The translations under genes were made by a program, and so were the position numbers. A stretch of DNA of 53,283 nt from Cryobacterium levicorallinum. Lineage in GTDB: Bacteria; Actinomycetota; Actinomycetes; Actinomycetales; Microbacteriaceae. The notes under the pieces are model-generated. The model had not been told where the DNA came from, searched no databases, and worked only from the letters and a program-made list of their open reading frames with translations. Shown here one piece after another: positions 1-8,565 of this stretch. The first letter of the stretch is position 1. Each line of letters starts with the position of its first letter. The stretch lies in assembly GCF_004402405.1 (NCBI RefSeq), contig NZ_SOFE01000030.1, forward strand, positions 1-53,283. The letters run 5' to 3'.

Positions 1-378
1 CTTGTCTAACTTAGACCCTCTAACCAGTCCCTGTCAAATCGAGGAAACACCCAGTTTCAGGCGCAAAACAGCGACCAAAACCACGCGACTCAACCAACCA
101 GAAACAGCAAGAAGGACTTACAATCCTAGCCCAACACAGACGCACTTGAAACAAGCACCCTACATTGATCTGGCTAGAAGATGGTCCCACATGAGGCCGG
201 AAAGCACTGCGGCTTTCCGCACCTTTGGGGTACGTATAGATACATTACGGCCAGACCACCCACCCGTCAAAACGCCCCCCACCCGGGCGTGTCGCCCGGC
301 TCCGCGCCGAGACGCGGGCCAAAACGGGCCCACTCCTCGACCAGCGAGAACCACGAAACCGCTCCCCGACTCGAACGA
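1..378. other. Left-edge intergenic region, no supported gene
   Basis: I see no convincing coding sequence here. Open frames in this stretch have no family resemblance and overlap each other on both strands. The first 180 bases are more A/C-rich than the rest of the window and then grade into GC-rich sequence. A GGGCCC palindromic element begins at the right end. The region lies downstream of ahcY. Confidence 0.5.
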
Positions 379-436
379 CCGGGCCCACCTTATGGAGCCG
401 GGCCCACGATAGAACATGGGCCCGGTCCGGACGGGG
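379..436. repeat. GGGCCC palindromic repeat, copy A
   Basis: Three GGGCCC words sit within 58 bases, and the central part folds as GGGCCCA..TGGGCCC around a short loop (about 400-423). The same layout recurs at 7645-7713, 10213-10285 and 13501-13571. It abuts the stop codon of ahcY, so the hairpin could also act as a transcription end or RNA-stabilising structure. A REP-like family is inferred from the four related copies. Confidence 0.75.
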
Positions 437-437
437 G

Positions 438-1925
438 CTAGTAGCGGTAGTGGGCTACTTTGTACGGGCCCTCGGCGGGAACACCGATGTAGGCGGACTG
501 CTCGGGGGTCAGCACGGTCAGCTCCACCCCGAGGGCGTCGAGGTGCAGGCGCGCTACCTTCTCGTCGAGCAGCTTCGGCAGCACATACACGCCCACCGGG
601 TACTTCTCCGGTGAGACATACAGCTCGATTTGCGCGAGCACCTGGTTGGTGAACGAGTTGCTCATCACGAACGAGGGGTGTCCGGTGGCATTGCCGAGGT
701 TCATCAGGCGTCCCTCGGACAGGACGAGCACACTGCGCCCGCTCGGCAGACGCCATTCGTCGACCTGCGGCTTGATCTGAACCTTGACGGCGCCCGGCAG
801 CGACTCGAGCGAGGCCATGTCGATCTCGTTGTCAAAGTGACCGACGTTCGCGACGATGGCGAGGTGCTTCATGCGCAGCATGTGGTCGACACCGATGACG
901 TTGAAGTTTCCGGTGCCGCTGACAAAGATGTCGACCTGTTCGACGACGGAGTCGAGGCGGGCGACCTGGAATCCATCCATCGCCGCCTGCAGGGCGTTAA
1001 TCGGGTCGATTTCGCTCACGATGACGCGGGCACCCTGGCCGCGCAGCGCTTCGGCGGCGCCCTTGCCGACGTCACCATAACCGGCGACGAAGACGACCTT
1101 GCCGCCGATCAGCACATCCGTTGCCCGGTTGAGGCCGTCGGGCAGCGAGTGGCGAATGCCGTACTTGTTGTCGAACTTGCTCTTGGTGACGGAGTCGTTC
1201 ACATTGATGGCCGGAAAGAGCAGTTCCTTGCTCGCTGCGAGCTCGTAGAGGCGGTGCACACCGGTGGTGGTCTCTTCGGTGACGCCCATGAGGTCGGCCG
1301 CGACCAGGGTCCAGCGGTCGGTTGACTCGGCCAGAGAGCGACGGAGGGCGGCGAGAATGACGCCGTATTCGTGGCTGTCACCGGCAGCATCCGCTGGTAC
1401 GGCGCCAGCCAATTCGAACTCGCGACCCTTGTGCACGAGCATGGTGGCGTCACCGCCGTCGTCGAGGATCATGTTCGGGCCGGTCCAGCTGGTTCCGGCG
1501 GCTTGCGCTTCAGTGCTCCAGTCGAAGATCTGCGCGGTGCACCACCAGTAGTCCTCGAGGGTTTCGCCCTTCCAAGCGAACACGGGAACGCCGGCCGGGG
1601 CATCCACTGTGCCGGTGGGGCCGACCGCGATCGCGGCGGCGGCTTCGTCCTGCGTCGAGAAAATGTTGCAGCTGGCCCAGCGCACCTGGGCGCCGAGCGC
1701 GACGAGGGTCTCGATCAGCACGGCGGTCTGCACGGTCATGTGCAGGGATCCGGCGATGCGGGCTCCGGCGAGCGGCTTCGATTCGCCGAATTCGGTGCGG
1801 AGGGCCATGAGCCCGGGCATCTCGTTCTCGGCCAGGCGCAACTGGTGGCGTCCAGCCTCGGCGAGTGACAAATCGGCGATCTTATAGGTGAACGTGGGGG
1901 GCGCGGTGGCCGAAGCGACAGTCAT
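438..1925 (-). CDS. ahcY: Adenosylhomocysteinase
   Basis: Cytosolic enzyme of the activated methyl cycle. It hydrolyses S-adenosylhomocysteine to adenosine and homocysteine, using bound NAD. The protein has 495 residues, normal for the family, and can be read along its whole length. The NAD-binding glycine motif GYGDVGKG is at about 282-289. The catalytic segment [11 protein letters not shown] is near 243-253, and the C-terminus ends in the family-typical YKVAHYRY. I chose the ATG at 1925 ([10 protein letters not shown]). The open frame runs 67 codons further upstream, but that part resembles nothing in the family. The gene stands alone, transcribed leftward, with a GGGCCC palindrome just after its stop. 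No S-adenosylhomocysteine riboswitch could be recognised in the 270 bases upstream. Confidence 0.98.
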   Translation of the reverse strand: MTVASATAPPTFTYKIADLSLAEAGRHQLRLAENEMPGLMALRTEFGESKPLAGARIAGSLHMTVQTAVLIETLVALGAQVRWASCNIFSTQDEAAAAIAVGPTGTVDAPAGVPVFAWKGETLEDYWWCTAQIFDWSTEAQAAGTSWTGPNMILDDGGDATMLVHKGREFELAGAVPADAAGDSHEYGVILAALRRSLAESTDRWTLVAADLMGVTEETTTGVHRLYELAASKELLFPAINVNDSVTKSKFDNKYGIRHSLPDGLNRATDVLIGGKVVFVAGYGDVGKGAAEALRGQGARVIVSEIDPINALQAAMDGFQVARLDSVVEQVDIFVSGTGNFNVIGVDHMLRMKHLAIVANVGHFDNEIDMASLESLPGAVKVQIKPQVDEWRLPSGRSVLVLSEGRLMNLGNATGHPSFVMSNSFTNQVLAQIELYVSPEKYPVGVYVLPKLLDEKVARLHLDALGVELTVLTPEQSAYIGVPAEGPYKVAHYRY

Positions 1926-2083
1926 GGTGCTATCTTGCCATTTCCGCCTGAACGCCCCCGACGAAAATTGGTTCGACCGCACGCTGATAATGCTAAGCAG
2001 CGGCGGAACGGATGCTGCCCACTTCCGTGGGCAGACGGCCTGCGGGACGAGACGGCCAGGTTTTGTCAACGAAGTAATTCCAA

Positions 2084-2123
2084 GAGGCCGAAACGGCCAC
2101 CAGTCGGCGAGGCCGAAACGGCC
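2084..2123. repeat. Tandem 15-bp repeat forming two mini-hairpins
   Basis: The word GAGGCCGAAACGGCC occurs twice, at 2084-2098 and 2109-2123. Each copy folds as a 5-bp GGCCG/CGGCC stem with an AAA loop. It lies between DUF3499 and ahcY. Its function is unknown; it may be a remnant of a larger repeat. Confidence 0.6.
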
Positions 2124-2199
2124 CAATAGACGAGCAGGGCAGCGGGCCGGGTCAGGGGTTCGACCGCGGGACGAGGCGGCCGGGGCAAGTCGGAGCTGG

Positions 2200-2424
2200 C
2201 TACTCGACGGGGTCGGACTCGTCGGCGACGAGGCGGTGCCGCATCAGCTGCCACCCCTGCGGAGCGGTCGTTCGCTCCGCGTGCCGTGCGCAGAGGTCGA
2301 AGGTGTGCGGTTCTTTGCGGCCGGCGAGTGGGCCGAGTACGGCCAGCGAGTCTCGATAGTCAAAGGTGAGCGTGGCCACCGAGGGTTCGAGGCAGGCAAC
2401 GCGGGAACACGGACGGAATGTCAT
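2200..2424 (-). CDS. DUF3499 family protein
   Basis: A 74-residue protein that I recognise as DUF3499, a small family found in Actinobacteria. Family hallmarks are a CSRxxC-type N-terminus, a [18 protein letters not shown] block, DLCARH, and TAPQGWQ. Cys6, Cys11, Cys45 and His48 are arranged like a small zinc-ribbon site, which is an inference. Function is unknown. The gene diverges from the zincin-like gene at 2465, only 40 bp between starts. The two families are commonly neighbours in actinobacterial genomes, near whiB, manA and ahcY. Confidence 0.9.
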   Translation of the reverse strand: MTFRPCSRVACLEPSVATLTFDYRDSLAVLGPLAGRKEPHTFDLCARHAERTTAPQGWQLMRHRLVADESDPVE

Positions 2425-2464
2425 TGCCTCTCAGGGTACCCGTCGACCCGCCTAGGATGGCAGC

Positions 2465-2911
2465 ATGGCCCGATCTCGACGTTCTGCAGCGCCCGAACCG
2501 ACCGTACGCGGTCGCGGGCGCGACCGGCACGGCCGCGGAATTCGCAGCTCGGCGACCGGTCCGTTTCTGCCGCCGCTGCGCACCCGAATCGACCTGTTCG
2601 ACATAACGGTCGCCTCCACGATCGAATACCTGCGCGGCGTCTGGCCGGAAGAACTCGGCCACGCCGTGTTCGAGGTGGCCTCCGGTCCGCGCTCGGTGAA
2701 GCCGGGCATCGGCGTGGAACGCTGGATGGTCACGCCGGCGACGAATCGGGTGGTGTTCTACCGGCTGCCAATTCAGCGACTGTCCCGCCTGCACGAAAAC
2801 GACGAGATGCACCAGCGCATGATGATCGAGACCTGCGTCTTTCGCGGAGTCGCCGAGCTGCTCGGCAAAGACCCGTGGGATCTCGCACCGGATCGCTTCC
2901 GCCACTTCTAG
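2465..2911 (+). CDS. Zincin-like metallopeptidase-family protein lacking HExxH
   Basis: A 148-residue protein of the actinobacterial metallopeptidase-like family (zincin fold, DUF1025-related). The basic, disordered N-terminus (about 1-35) precedes a conserved core from RTRIDLFD. The segment that should hold the zinc-binding HExxH helix reads IETCVFRGVAELLGKDPWD (about 120-138). The usual histidines and catalytic glutamate are therefore absent. Known actinobacterial relatives show a similar degenerate helix followed by LGxDPxD, so this is probably normal for the subfamily rather than damage. A peptidase activity should not be assumed. It is divergent from DUF3499. Confidence 0.85.
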   Translation: MARSRRSAAPEPTVRGRGRDRHGRGIRSSATGPFLPPLRTRIDLFDITVASTIEYLRGVWPEELGHAVFEVASGPRSVKPGIGVERWMVTPATNRVVFYRLPIQRLSRLHENDEMHQRMMIETCVFRGVAELLGKDPWDLAPDRFRHF

Positions 2912-3269
2912 GCCGCCGCCACTTCTCGGCCGTCACCGCTTGGGCTGCGCAAGCCGTGCTGCGCCCAAGTCGGGCATCCGCTGATGCCAAACCGCTGCGC
3001 AGGTCGGCGCGGCGCGCGCTTGAAAAGCTCGCATGTGGTCAGAACGTGGACCGCGAGCGAGGGCGGCATCCGCTCGGCTGATCAGCGTCGATCCCTGTCC
3101 AGGAGCGGGATTGAGGGGTGTTTGGCGCGCCAGTATTGTCTGAACGTTTGCTGAATTAAGTAACAGAACGGTAACGGATTGAGGCAATTCCAAACCATTT
3201 CAAGGGTGGAACCGAACACCATGCAGACCCCAACACCACCTGCTCGATTGACAGAAAAGGATTCATCCC
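2912..3269. other. Intergenic region upstream of the lipoprotein
   Basis: A 358-bp gap with no supported gene. It holds two copies of the GCATCCGCT word (near 2973 and 3068). A less GC-rich stretch at about 3130-3180 probably carries the promoter of the lipoprotein gene. A purine-rich ribosome binding site (AAAAGGA) lies at 3256-3262, about 7 bases before its ATG. I cannot assign -35 and -10 boxes with confidence. Confidence 0.5.
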
Positions 3270-3956
3270 ATGCGCACATTCACCAAGGCCACCATTGGTT
3301 TCGCCTCCGCCGGAATTCTCATCGCCGGTCTCGCCGGCTGCTCGTCGGACGCCGGCACGACGACCCCGGCGCCCGCTTCGAGCTCCAGCTCCTCCGACTC
3401 GGCCTCCGCTGACCCGACGCCGCTCGCCTCGATCCCCAGCCTGTCCGGCGTGGACACCGCCGTGCTGCTCGACGCCGACTTCGGCGCCGCTCTGACGAGC
3501 CTCGGCCTGGCCGCCGGAACCGTGGGAACGGCCACCTTGGAAGAGGGCAGCCTGCACTTCCCGATCACCGGCGGAAACGTGGACTACTACGACCCGGCCG
3601 AAGATTACCGCCCCTTCGTTCAGGGTTCCATTGAGCACGAGGGATCCGGCTTCTCGCTGACCGCCGGCGACATCGTCGTCGAGCTGACCAACTTCACCAT
3701 CGACCCGGGCACCTCGGAGCTCTTCGGTGACGTCTCGGTCAACGGCGAGTCCGCTGCCACCCAGGCCCTGCTGTTCGACCTCTACGGTGGAACCCTTGAG
3801 CCGCTCAAGATGGACGGCGACAACGCCATCCTCACCGGCACCACGGTTCACATCTCTTCCGTCGCCGCCGGCCTGCTGAACTCCACCTTCAGCACCGACG
3901 CCGTCGCCGACCAGATGCTCGTTGGCATCGCAACCATCACCGCCGCCACGAAGTAG
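3270..3956 (+). CDS. Secreted lipoprotein of unknown function
   Basis: A 228-residue predicted lipoprotein. It has a short basic N-terminus, a hydrophobic segment and the lipobox LAGC with the modifiable Cys at about 24. A Ser/Ala/Pro/Thr-rich linker (about 25-50) follows, typical of proteins tethered to the outer membrane face in Gram-positive cells. The remaining ~175 residues look like a beta-rich acidic domain that I do not recognise. Codon use is strongly biased to GC-ending codons, suggesting high expression. The gene is monocistronic: its own promoter region lies upstream and a strong intrinsic terminator sits 30 bp after the stop. The start is supported by AAAAGGA just upstream. Confidence 0.9.
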   Translation: MRTFTKATIGFASAGILIAGLAGCSSDAGTTTPAPASSSSSSDSASADPTPLASIPSLSGVDTAVLLDADFGAALTSLGLAAGTVGTATLEEGSLHFPITGGNVDYYDPAEDYRPFVQGSIEHEGSGFSLTAGDIVVELTNFTIDPGTSELFGDVSVNGESAATQALLFDLYGGTLEPLKMDGDNAILTGTTVHISSVAAGLLNSTFSTDAVADQMLVGIATITAATK

Positions 3957-3985
3957 TTCTTCTCCACAGCTTTCGGCTGTACAGC

Positions 3986-4021
3986 ACAAACGGGGCTCGC
4001 CACACGGCGGGCCCCGTTTGT
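3986..4021 (+). terminator. Intrinsic terminator of the lipoprotein gene
   Basis: An 11-bp perfect stem (ACAAACGGGGC pairing with GCCCCGTTTGT) encloses a 14-base loop. It starts 30 bp after the lipoprotein stop. The stem ends in TTTG/TTG rather than a long T run. Confidence 0.8.
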
Positions 4022-4055
4022 TGCGTGCCCGGGGGCCTTTGCGGCACGTGTGCGC

Positions 4056-4125
4056 CTCGCGGCACTCGTTAGCGAAACGGGCGCCCGGTGCTAGGGATGC
4101 CACGAACTCTAACGAGTGCCGCGAG
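4056..4125. repeat. 17-bp perfect inverted repeat
   Basis: CTCGCGGCACTCGTTAG at 4056-4072 is exactly repeated in inverse at 4109-4125, with 36 bases between. It lies between the lipoprotein terminator and the end of the GT87-type gene, a convergent gap. There is no T run beyond the arms. It could be a minus-strand terminator, a mobile-element remnant or a protein target. Confidence 0.75.
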
Positions 4126-4211
4126 CGGGTTGAGGCGGGCTGCCGCACCAAGGCGGTCAGGCACGGCGGTCAGACAGCAGGGCGGTCAGGCAGGGCTGCC
4201 AAGCGGCGAGG

Positions 4212-5594
4212 TCAGGACCGGCGGGCGCGCAGGGGGCGCAGCATCCGCTTGACTGAGCCTGGACCAGCGCGACGCAGGGAAACCGCCACGATCACGATGA
4301 TCGCGATCGCGATCGACGCTCGGGTGAGCGGAACGCTCGGCACCAGCAGACGCAGCGTGAGCGCCATCGGCACGAGCAGCCATTCCCAGCGGCCGCTGAG
4401 CGCCACGAACGGCAGCAGCAGCAGCGCATACCAGGGGTATCGAGGGCTGAGTACGAGCAGGGTCGCGCCGATCATGACGAGCTGGCCGACCCACGGCTGG
4501 TTCTGGTCGGTCTTGAGAATCACCAGCACGGCGACGATGGCCAGAATCAGGCCAGCGACGATCACAGCGGATGCCCCCGGCGCCACCAGGGACACCAGCG
4601 CGAACCGCGACCCGTCCTGATACCCCTCTTCACTCAGGTAGCCGGGCAGGTAACCCAGGACCCCGATGCCGGTCGCGATCACATAGGGAACGTAGAGCAG
4701 GGCAAAACTCAGAACGGATGCCGTCACCATTCGCCAGCCACCGCGCCGGAGCAGCGCTGGCGCGGCGAGCACCGGGATGAGCTTGGTGCCGATCGCGATC
4801 CCGAGGGCGATGCCGCCACGCCAGACCTTCTTCGTGGACACGAGAAATACGGCCGCGACGACGAAGATGACGCCGAGCATATCCACGTGGGAGTTGGTGA
4901 TCGCCTCGGTCGCTACGAGTGGACACCAGGCCCAGAGGGCGACGTTGCGTTGGTCGAGGCCTCGGCGGCGAGTGCCGACCAGCAGCATGACCGTGGTGCC
5001 CAGGCTGAGCAGCAGCCCGGCGAGCTGCAACGGCCAGTAGGCCGGCTCGGGTCCGGTGAGGAAACGCACGCCGGCGAAGAAGATTTCGCTGGCCGGAGGG
5101 TAGATCGTGGGTAGGGCCGTACGGTTCAGGGACGAGCAGAGCAGGTCGCCGTCGGTCGTGCGTGCGGTGGCGATGCGTTCGCCGACACATTTCTCCTCCC
5201 CGCCCGCCTCGCTCTGGGGCGTCGGGAACAGCCAGCCTGGTCTCAGGGAATCGAGGCGGGCATCCGCTGGGGTGAAGGCGTAGGGGCTGATTCCTGCGTT
5301 TTGCACGATGCCATCCCAGGCGTAGCGGGCCGAATCGGTACTCGTGTTGGGCGGGCCGACCATGGCCGCGCCGCCGATCAGGGCGGAGCCAGCCAGGATC
5401 AGGGCAACCACCGCTTTGCCGTTGATTTTATGCAGCAGCCAGCAGGCGAGGCCGAAGACAAACCAGAGCGCAGCCGTGACCAACACCAATTGCACTTCGT
5501 CACGCTCGGGCGGGAACAGGTCGAGGGTTGTCACGCTGAATGCGGTGAGGGCAGCGCTGAGCACCAGCAGGACCGCGATGATCGTTATGCGCAC
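4212..5594 (-). CDS. GT87-type polyprenyl-linked membrane mannosyltransferase
   Basis: A 460-residue polytopic membrane protein with roughly ten hydrophobic helices. An early periplasmic-facing loop carries a STDSARYAWDG segment (about 90) and a Cys pair (KCVGER...LLCSSL). NSHVDMLG and FALVSLVAPG-type segments follow. The pattern fits the GT-C glycosyltransferases of the GT87/DUF2029 group, which in Actinobacteria use polyprenyl-phosphate-mannose to build lipoglycans. The exact acceptor cannot be told from sequence. The C-terminus is short and basic. The gene is alone on its strand and convergent with the lipoprotein gene. The region upstream of its start is shared with the divergent oxidoreductase gene at 5705. 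Confidence 0.8.
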   Translation of the reverse strand: MRITIIAVLLVLSAALTAFSVTTLDLFPPERDEVQLVLVTAALWFVFGLACWLLHKINGKAVVALILAGSALIGGAAMVGPPNTSTDSARYAWDGIVQNAGISPYAFTPADARLDSLRPGWLFPTPQSEAGGEEKCVGERIATARTTDGDLLCSSLNRTALPTIYPPASEIFFAGVRFLTGPEPAYWPLQLAGLLLSLGTTVMLLVGTRRRGLDQRNVALWAWCPLVATEAITNSHVDMLGVIFVVAAVFLVSTKKVWRGGIALGIAIGTKLIPVLAAPALLRRGGWRMVTASVLSFALLYVPYVIATGIGVLGYLPGYLSEEGYQDGSRFALVSLVAPGASAVIVAGLILAIVAVLVILKTDQNQPWVGQLVMIGATLLVLSPRYPWYALLLLPFVALSGRWEWLLVPMALTLRLLVPSVPLTRASIAIAIIVIVAVSLRRAGPGSVKRMLRPLRARRS

Positions 5595-5704
5595 GGTTCA
5601 GTCTCTCGTACGGTGTTCGTTTGCCCGTGATCGTTCCCCAACTCACCCGCACATCGTAAGGAATTTTTCCGGTTTGCAACGCGCTGTGGTGATGCAATAG
5701 AAGT

Positions 5705-6982
5705 ATGCGGCAATTGATGTATGAGGCCCAGCGAGCGCTGGCGTCACCGGTGCGCAATCCGCGCATGGCGACCGTGATCGGGCGGCTGCTCGGTGCCGCC
5801 TTTCTGATCTGCTTCGGCACCGGCCTGTACAGCCATTTTCTGCAGGAACCGCTCGACTGGATGCGCTTCGCGACCCGGCCGGAATTTCTGTATCAGGTAA
5901 CCCAGGGCACGCACATCATCGCCGGCATCGCCTGTTTTCCACTGCTGCTGGCCAAGTTGTACATCGTTTTTCCCGACCTGTTCGCCTATCCCCCGGTGCG
6001 CGGTTTCGTGCATTTTCTCGAACGGGCCTCGATCGCCCTGTTTGTGGGGGCCTCGCTCGTGCAGATCACGATCGGACTGCTCAACACGTTTCAGTGGTAT
6101 CCGTGGCCCTTTCCGTTTCGGCAGGTGCACTTTGCGCTCGGCTGGGTGCTGATCGGGCTGTTGGTGATTCACATTGCGGTCAAGCTGCCGGTGATTACGC
6201 GGTATTGGAGTAAGTCGTCGGGTTCGGGTTCTGACTCGGGCGACGGCGATCATCTGGTCGACGCGGTGTCGGCCGACCGGGCGGCTGATGCGGAGGCGGT
6301 GCGACTGTGGGGCACGACTCGGCCGGGGGGCCTCACCGGGCGACTGCTCGACTATATCGATGCGACGCCGCGTCCGTCTTCGCGGGTCAGCCGGCGCGGA
6401 TTTCTCACCACCGTCGGCGTCGCCACGACGGCCGTCGTGGCCCTGACCGCCGGCCAGACCTTCACGCCGCTGAACGCGGTCAACCTGTTCGCGCCGCGCA
6501 AGAAGGGCGTCGGCCAGCAGGGGGTTCCGGTGAATCGCACCAGCGAGCAGGCGCAGGTGGCGGATGCCGCCCTCGCTTCATCGTGGACTCTTACCCTCGC
6601 GGTGGCCGGCACCGAGCGCTCCTTCACCCGGGCCGAACTGCTCGCGCTGCCTCAGACCGAGGTTCGGCTGCCGATCGCCTGCGTCGAGGGTTGGAGTCAG
6701 ATGGCGACGTGGCGCGGTGTGCGGCTGCGCGACCTCGCCGACCTGATGAAAGCCGACCCGGAGACCTCGTTTCGTCTGATCAGCCTGGAAGAACGCGGCA
6801 GCTTCAGCAAAACCCAGATGGGCCAGGAATATGTGCGCGACTCGCTCACGCTCGTGGCTCTCGAGCTCAACGGCGAGACTCTCGACCTCGAGCATGGGTA
6901 TCCGGCCCGCATGATCGCGCCGGGGCGGCCCGGGGTGTTGCAAACCAAATGGCTGAGCCGAATCGAGGCGATCGAATCATGA
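5705..6982 (+). CDS. Membrane-anchored molybdopterin-dependent oxidoreductase
   Basis: A 425-residue two-part protein. Residues about 1-180 form a four-helix membrane domain resembling cytochrome b561-like subunits, with several His in or near helices (HFLQ, THIIAG, VHFALGW, VIHIAVK) that could bind haem. After a linker comes SRRGFLTTVGVATTAVVALTAG, a Tat-like motif used here as an internal membrane segment. The C-terminal 170 residues are a sulfite-oxidase-fold molybdopterin domain. It has the cofactor cysteine in IACVEGW, and ends with GYPARMIAPGRPG. The likely topology puts the Mo domain outside, with electrons passed through the b-type domain. The substrate is unknown. It overlaps by 4 bp with the next gene. 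Confidence 0.88.
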   Translation: MRQLMYEAQRALASPVRNPRMATVIGRLLGAAFLICFGTGLYSHFLQEPLDWMRFATRPEFLYQVTQGTHIIAGIACFPLLLAKLYIVFPDLFAYPPVRGFVHFLERASIALFVGASLVQITIGLLNTFQWYPWPFPFRQVHFALGWVLIGLLVIHIAVKLPVITRYWSKSSGSGSDSGDGDHLVDAVSADRAADAEAVRLWGTTRPGGLTGRLLDYIDATPRPSSRVSRRGFLTTVGVATTAVVALTAGQTFTPLNAVNLFAPRKKGVGQQGVPVNRTSEQAQVADAALASSWTLTLAVAGTERSFTRAELLALPQTEVRLPIACVEGWSQMATWRGVRLRDLADLMKADPETSFRLISLEERGSFSKTQMGQEYVRDSLTLVALELNGETLDLEHGYPARMIAPGRPGVLQTKWLSRIEAIES

Positions 6983-7608
6983 GAGCGGATGCGCGCGGAT
7001 CACGCGGCGAGACGGCCGGCGGTGACGTCGGTGTCGACACCGGAGTGGGGGTGACCGGCAGGGGTGCCCCGATGGGTTCGGCCACCACGTCAACCGAGAA
7101 CGCCGGGACTGGCCTGTTTCCGCCACCGGCCGGGATCGCGGCGTCGACCAGCCGGCGGATGCGGAGCATCCGTTTGGTGCTGGTGGGTGCTGGTGTGCTG
7201 CTGCTGGCCTGGGGCGCGTTTGTGATGTTCGATTCGGTGCGGCTGACCCGGATTCCCGGGGTGGCGCTCTGGATTGCGGCGGCGATCGTGCTGCACGATG
7301 CGATTTTGGCGCCGATCGTGTTTGCGTGTGGGATTGCGCTGCGCCGAGTCGGGCGGCGGACGACCGGCACGGTCATTGCGATCGTGCAGGGCGCAATTGT
7401 GGTCGGATCTATTGTGTCGCTGATCGCGGTGCCGACGATGGTGGCGAAGAATTTTGCTCCGGCGAATCCGACCGTGCTGCCGCTGGATTACGGGCTCAAC
7501 CTGGGGATTTTCTGGCTCGTGCTGGCGGTTTTGACGGCGGGGTTGTCGGTGTGGGCGCTGCTGCGGGAGCGGCGCCAGCGGGTCATCCGCGTCTCGCTCA
7601 GACGTTGA
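6979..7608 (+). CDS. Small multi-pass membrane protein
   Basis: A 209-residue protein beginning at the ATG that overlaps the TGA of the oxidoreductase, so the two are translationally coupled. The first ~60 residues are Gly/Thr/Pro-rich and disordered. Four hydrophobic helices follow, at approximately 73-93, 101-123, 136-156 and 177-197, and a basic tail closes it. I recognise no family. Co-operonic position suggests it helps anchor, assemble or serve the molybdopterin enzyme, which is inference only. The open frame runs far upstream inside the neighbouring gene, but that part is a shadow. Confidence 0.8.
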   Translation: MRADARGSRGETAGGDVGVDTGVGVTGRGAPMGSATTSTENAGTGLFPPPAGIAASTSRRMRSIRLVLVGAGVLLLAWGAFVMFDSVRLTRIPGVALWIAAAIVLHDAILAPIVFACGIALRRVGRRTTGTVIAIVQGAIVVGSIVSLIAVPTMVAKNFAPANPTVLPLDYGLNLGIFWLVLAVLTAGLSVWALLRERRQRVIRVSLRR

Positions 7609-7644
7609 AGATCATCGGTGCACGGTCAGACTCCTAAGCACCTT

Positions 7645-7713
7645 GGTCCGGGCCCACCTTAGGGAACCGGGCCCATGATCCAGCATGGGCCCGATTCCCG
7701 GGCCCGGGCCCGG
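7645..7713. repeat. GGGCCC palindromic repeat, copy B
   Basis: Same design as copy A: GGTCCGGGCCCACCTTA, then a central GGGCCCATGAT...CATGGGCCC hairpin, then CCGGGCCCGGGCCCGG. It sits between two convergent genes (membrane protein and methyltransferase), a typical REP/terminator position. Confidence 0.8.
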
Positions 7714-7725
7714 AAAGATAAACGA

Positions 7726-8565
7726 CTAGGCGCGAGCCAGGCGGGCGAAGGTGCGGCCGCCGCGGGACCATTCGGCGACCGGGGTCAGGCCTGCTTGTGC
7801 GGCCCGGCGGCGCAGGGCGCTGACACCGAGTTCAGCCCAGGGGAAGGCGTCGCTCATATGTCCGGCGGCGTCGTGCAGGGTGCCCACATAGGCGAGGTCG
7901 TGTTCGGGGTCGCGGTGAACCTCGACGACGAGCATGCCGTCGCGGGCGAGCAGCGCGGCGCAGCGTTCGAGGAGCGCGTCGGGGTCGCCGCCAATGCCGA
8001 TATTGCCGTCGACGAGCAGCAGGGTTGCCCAGGTTCCCTCGAGCGGAAGGTGATCGAAGACGGAGCGGTGCAGCACGGCAAGTCCGGCGGCCAGGGCGAT
8101 CCGCACGGCGGTCGGTGACACGTCGACGCCGAGTGCGTCGAGGCCTTCGTCCATCGCGGCCCGGATCATTCGGCCCGGTCCGCAGCCGATATCGAGCACC
8201 GGTCCGGCGACGCCCGCCAGCAGGGAACGGTCGATCGCATCGGCTCCGGCGCTCCACCGTCCGGCGTGCATGGTGGAAACGCGGGCGGCCGTTTCCGGAT
8301 CGGCGTCGTGGCGGCGGCCGTGCAGGTAGAGCACGTTGTCGTCGCTTTGCAGTGCCTGGGCGTAGGGTTCGGATCCGCCGGCACCGAAGGTAGTAGGGCG
8401 CCGAAAACGGTCGGCCGTCGTCTGGTCGGCAGCCGAACGGTTCGCGGCCCCATGCTCGGCCAATTCCCCGACGAGTTCCGAAGTGAATCGGTCAGCGGCA
8501 TTCGGACCCTCGCTGACCGGCCATTTCGCCGGCTGGTCCCAGAGGCGCGGGGAGACGAGGGTCAC
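7726..8565 (-). CDS. Class I SAM-dependent methyltransferase
   Basis: A 279-residue protein. The SAM-binding motif I VLDIGCGPGR is at about 123-132, preceded by LLAGVAGP and followed by the acidic strand end in ALGVDVSP. A later LLLVDGNIGIGGD and a VVEVHRD strand complete the Rossmann-like fold. The first ~70 residues are poorly ordered and may be overextended, but the ATG overlaps the upstream stop (ATGA), which supports it. It is the last gene of a three-gene unit with a DUF2064 protein and a GT2 glycosyltransferase. The substrate is unknown; the context suggests modification of a sugar or glycolipid. Confidence 0.88.
   Translation of the reverse strand: MTLVSPRLWDQPAKWPVSEGPNAADRFTSELVGELAEHGAANRSAADQTTADRFRRPTTFGAGGSEPYAQALQSDDNVLYLHGRRHDADPETAARVSTMHAGRWSAGADAIDRSLLAGVAGPVLDIGCGPGRMIRAAMDEGLDALGVDVSPTAVRIALAAGLAVLHRSVFDHLPLEGTWATLLLVDGNIGIGGDPDALLERCAALLARDGMLVVEVHRDPEHDLAYVGTLHDAAGHMSDAFPWAELGVSALRRRAAQAGLTPVAEWSRGGRTFARLARA

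Noticed and set aside
2..412. 136-residue open frame at the left edge
   Set aside because: Pro/Thr/Arg-rich, overlaps another open frame and a palindromic repeat, and resembles no family.
1926..2126. Upstream extension of ahcY by 67 codons
   Set aside because: The sequence is unlike the family N-terminus, and the ATG at 1925 gives a protein of normal length.
1926..2199. Possible S-adenosylhomocysteine riboswitch ahead of ahcY
   Set aside because: I could not match the conserved core; only two small tandem hairpins are visible.
6307..6978. Long frame upstream of the small membrane protein
   Set aside because: It lies in another frame inside the molybdopterin oxidoreductase gene, which is well supported.
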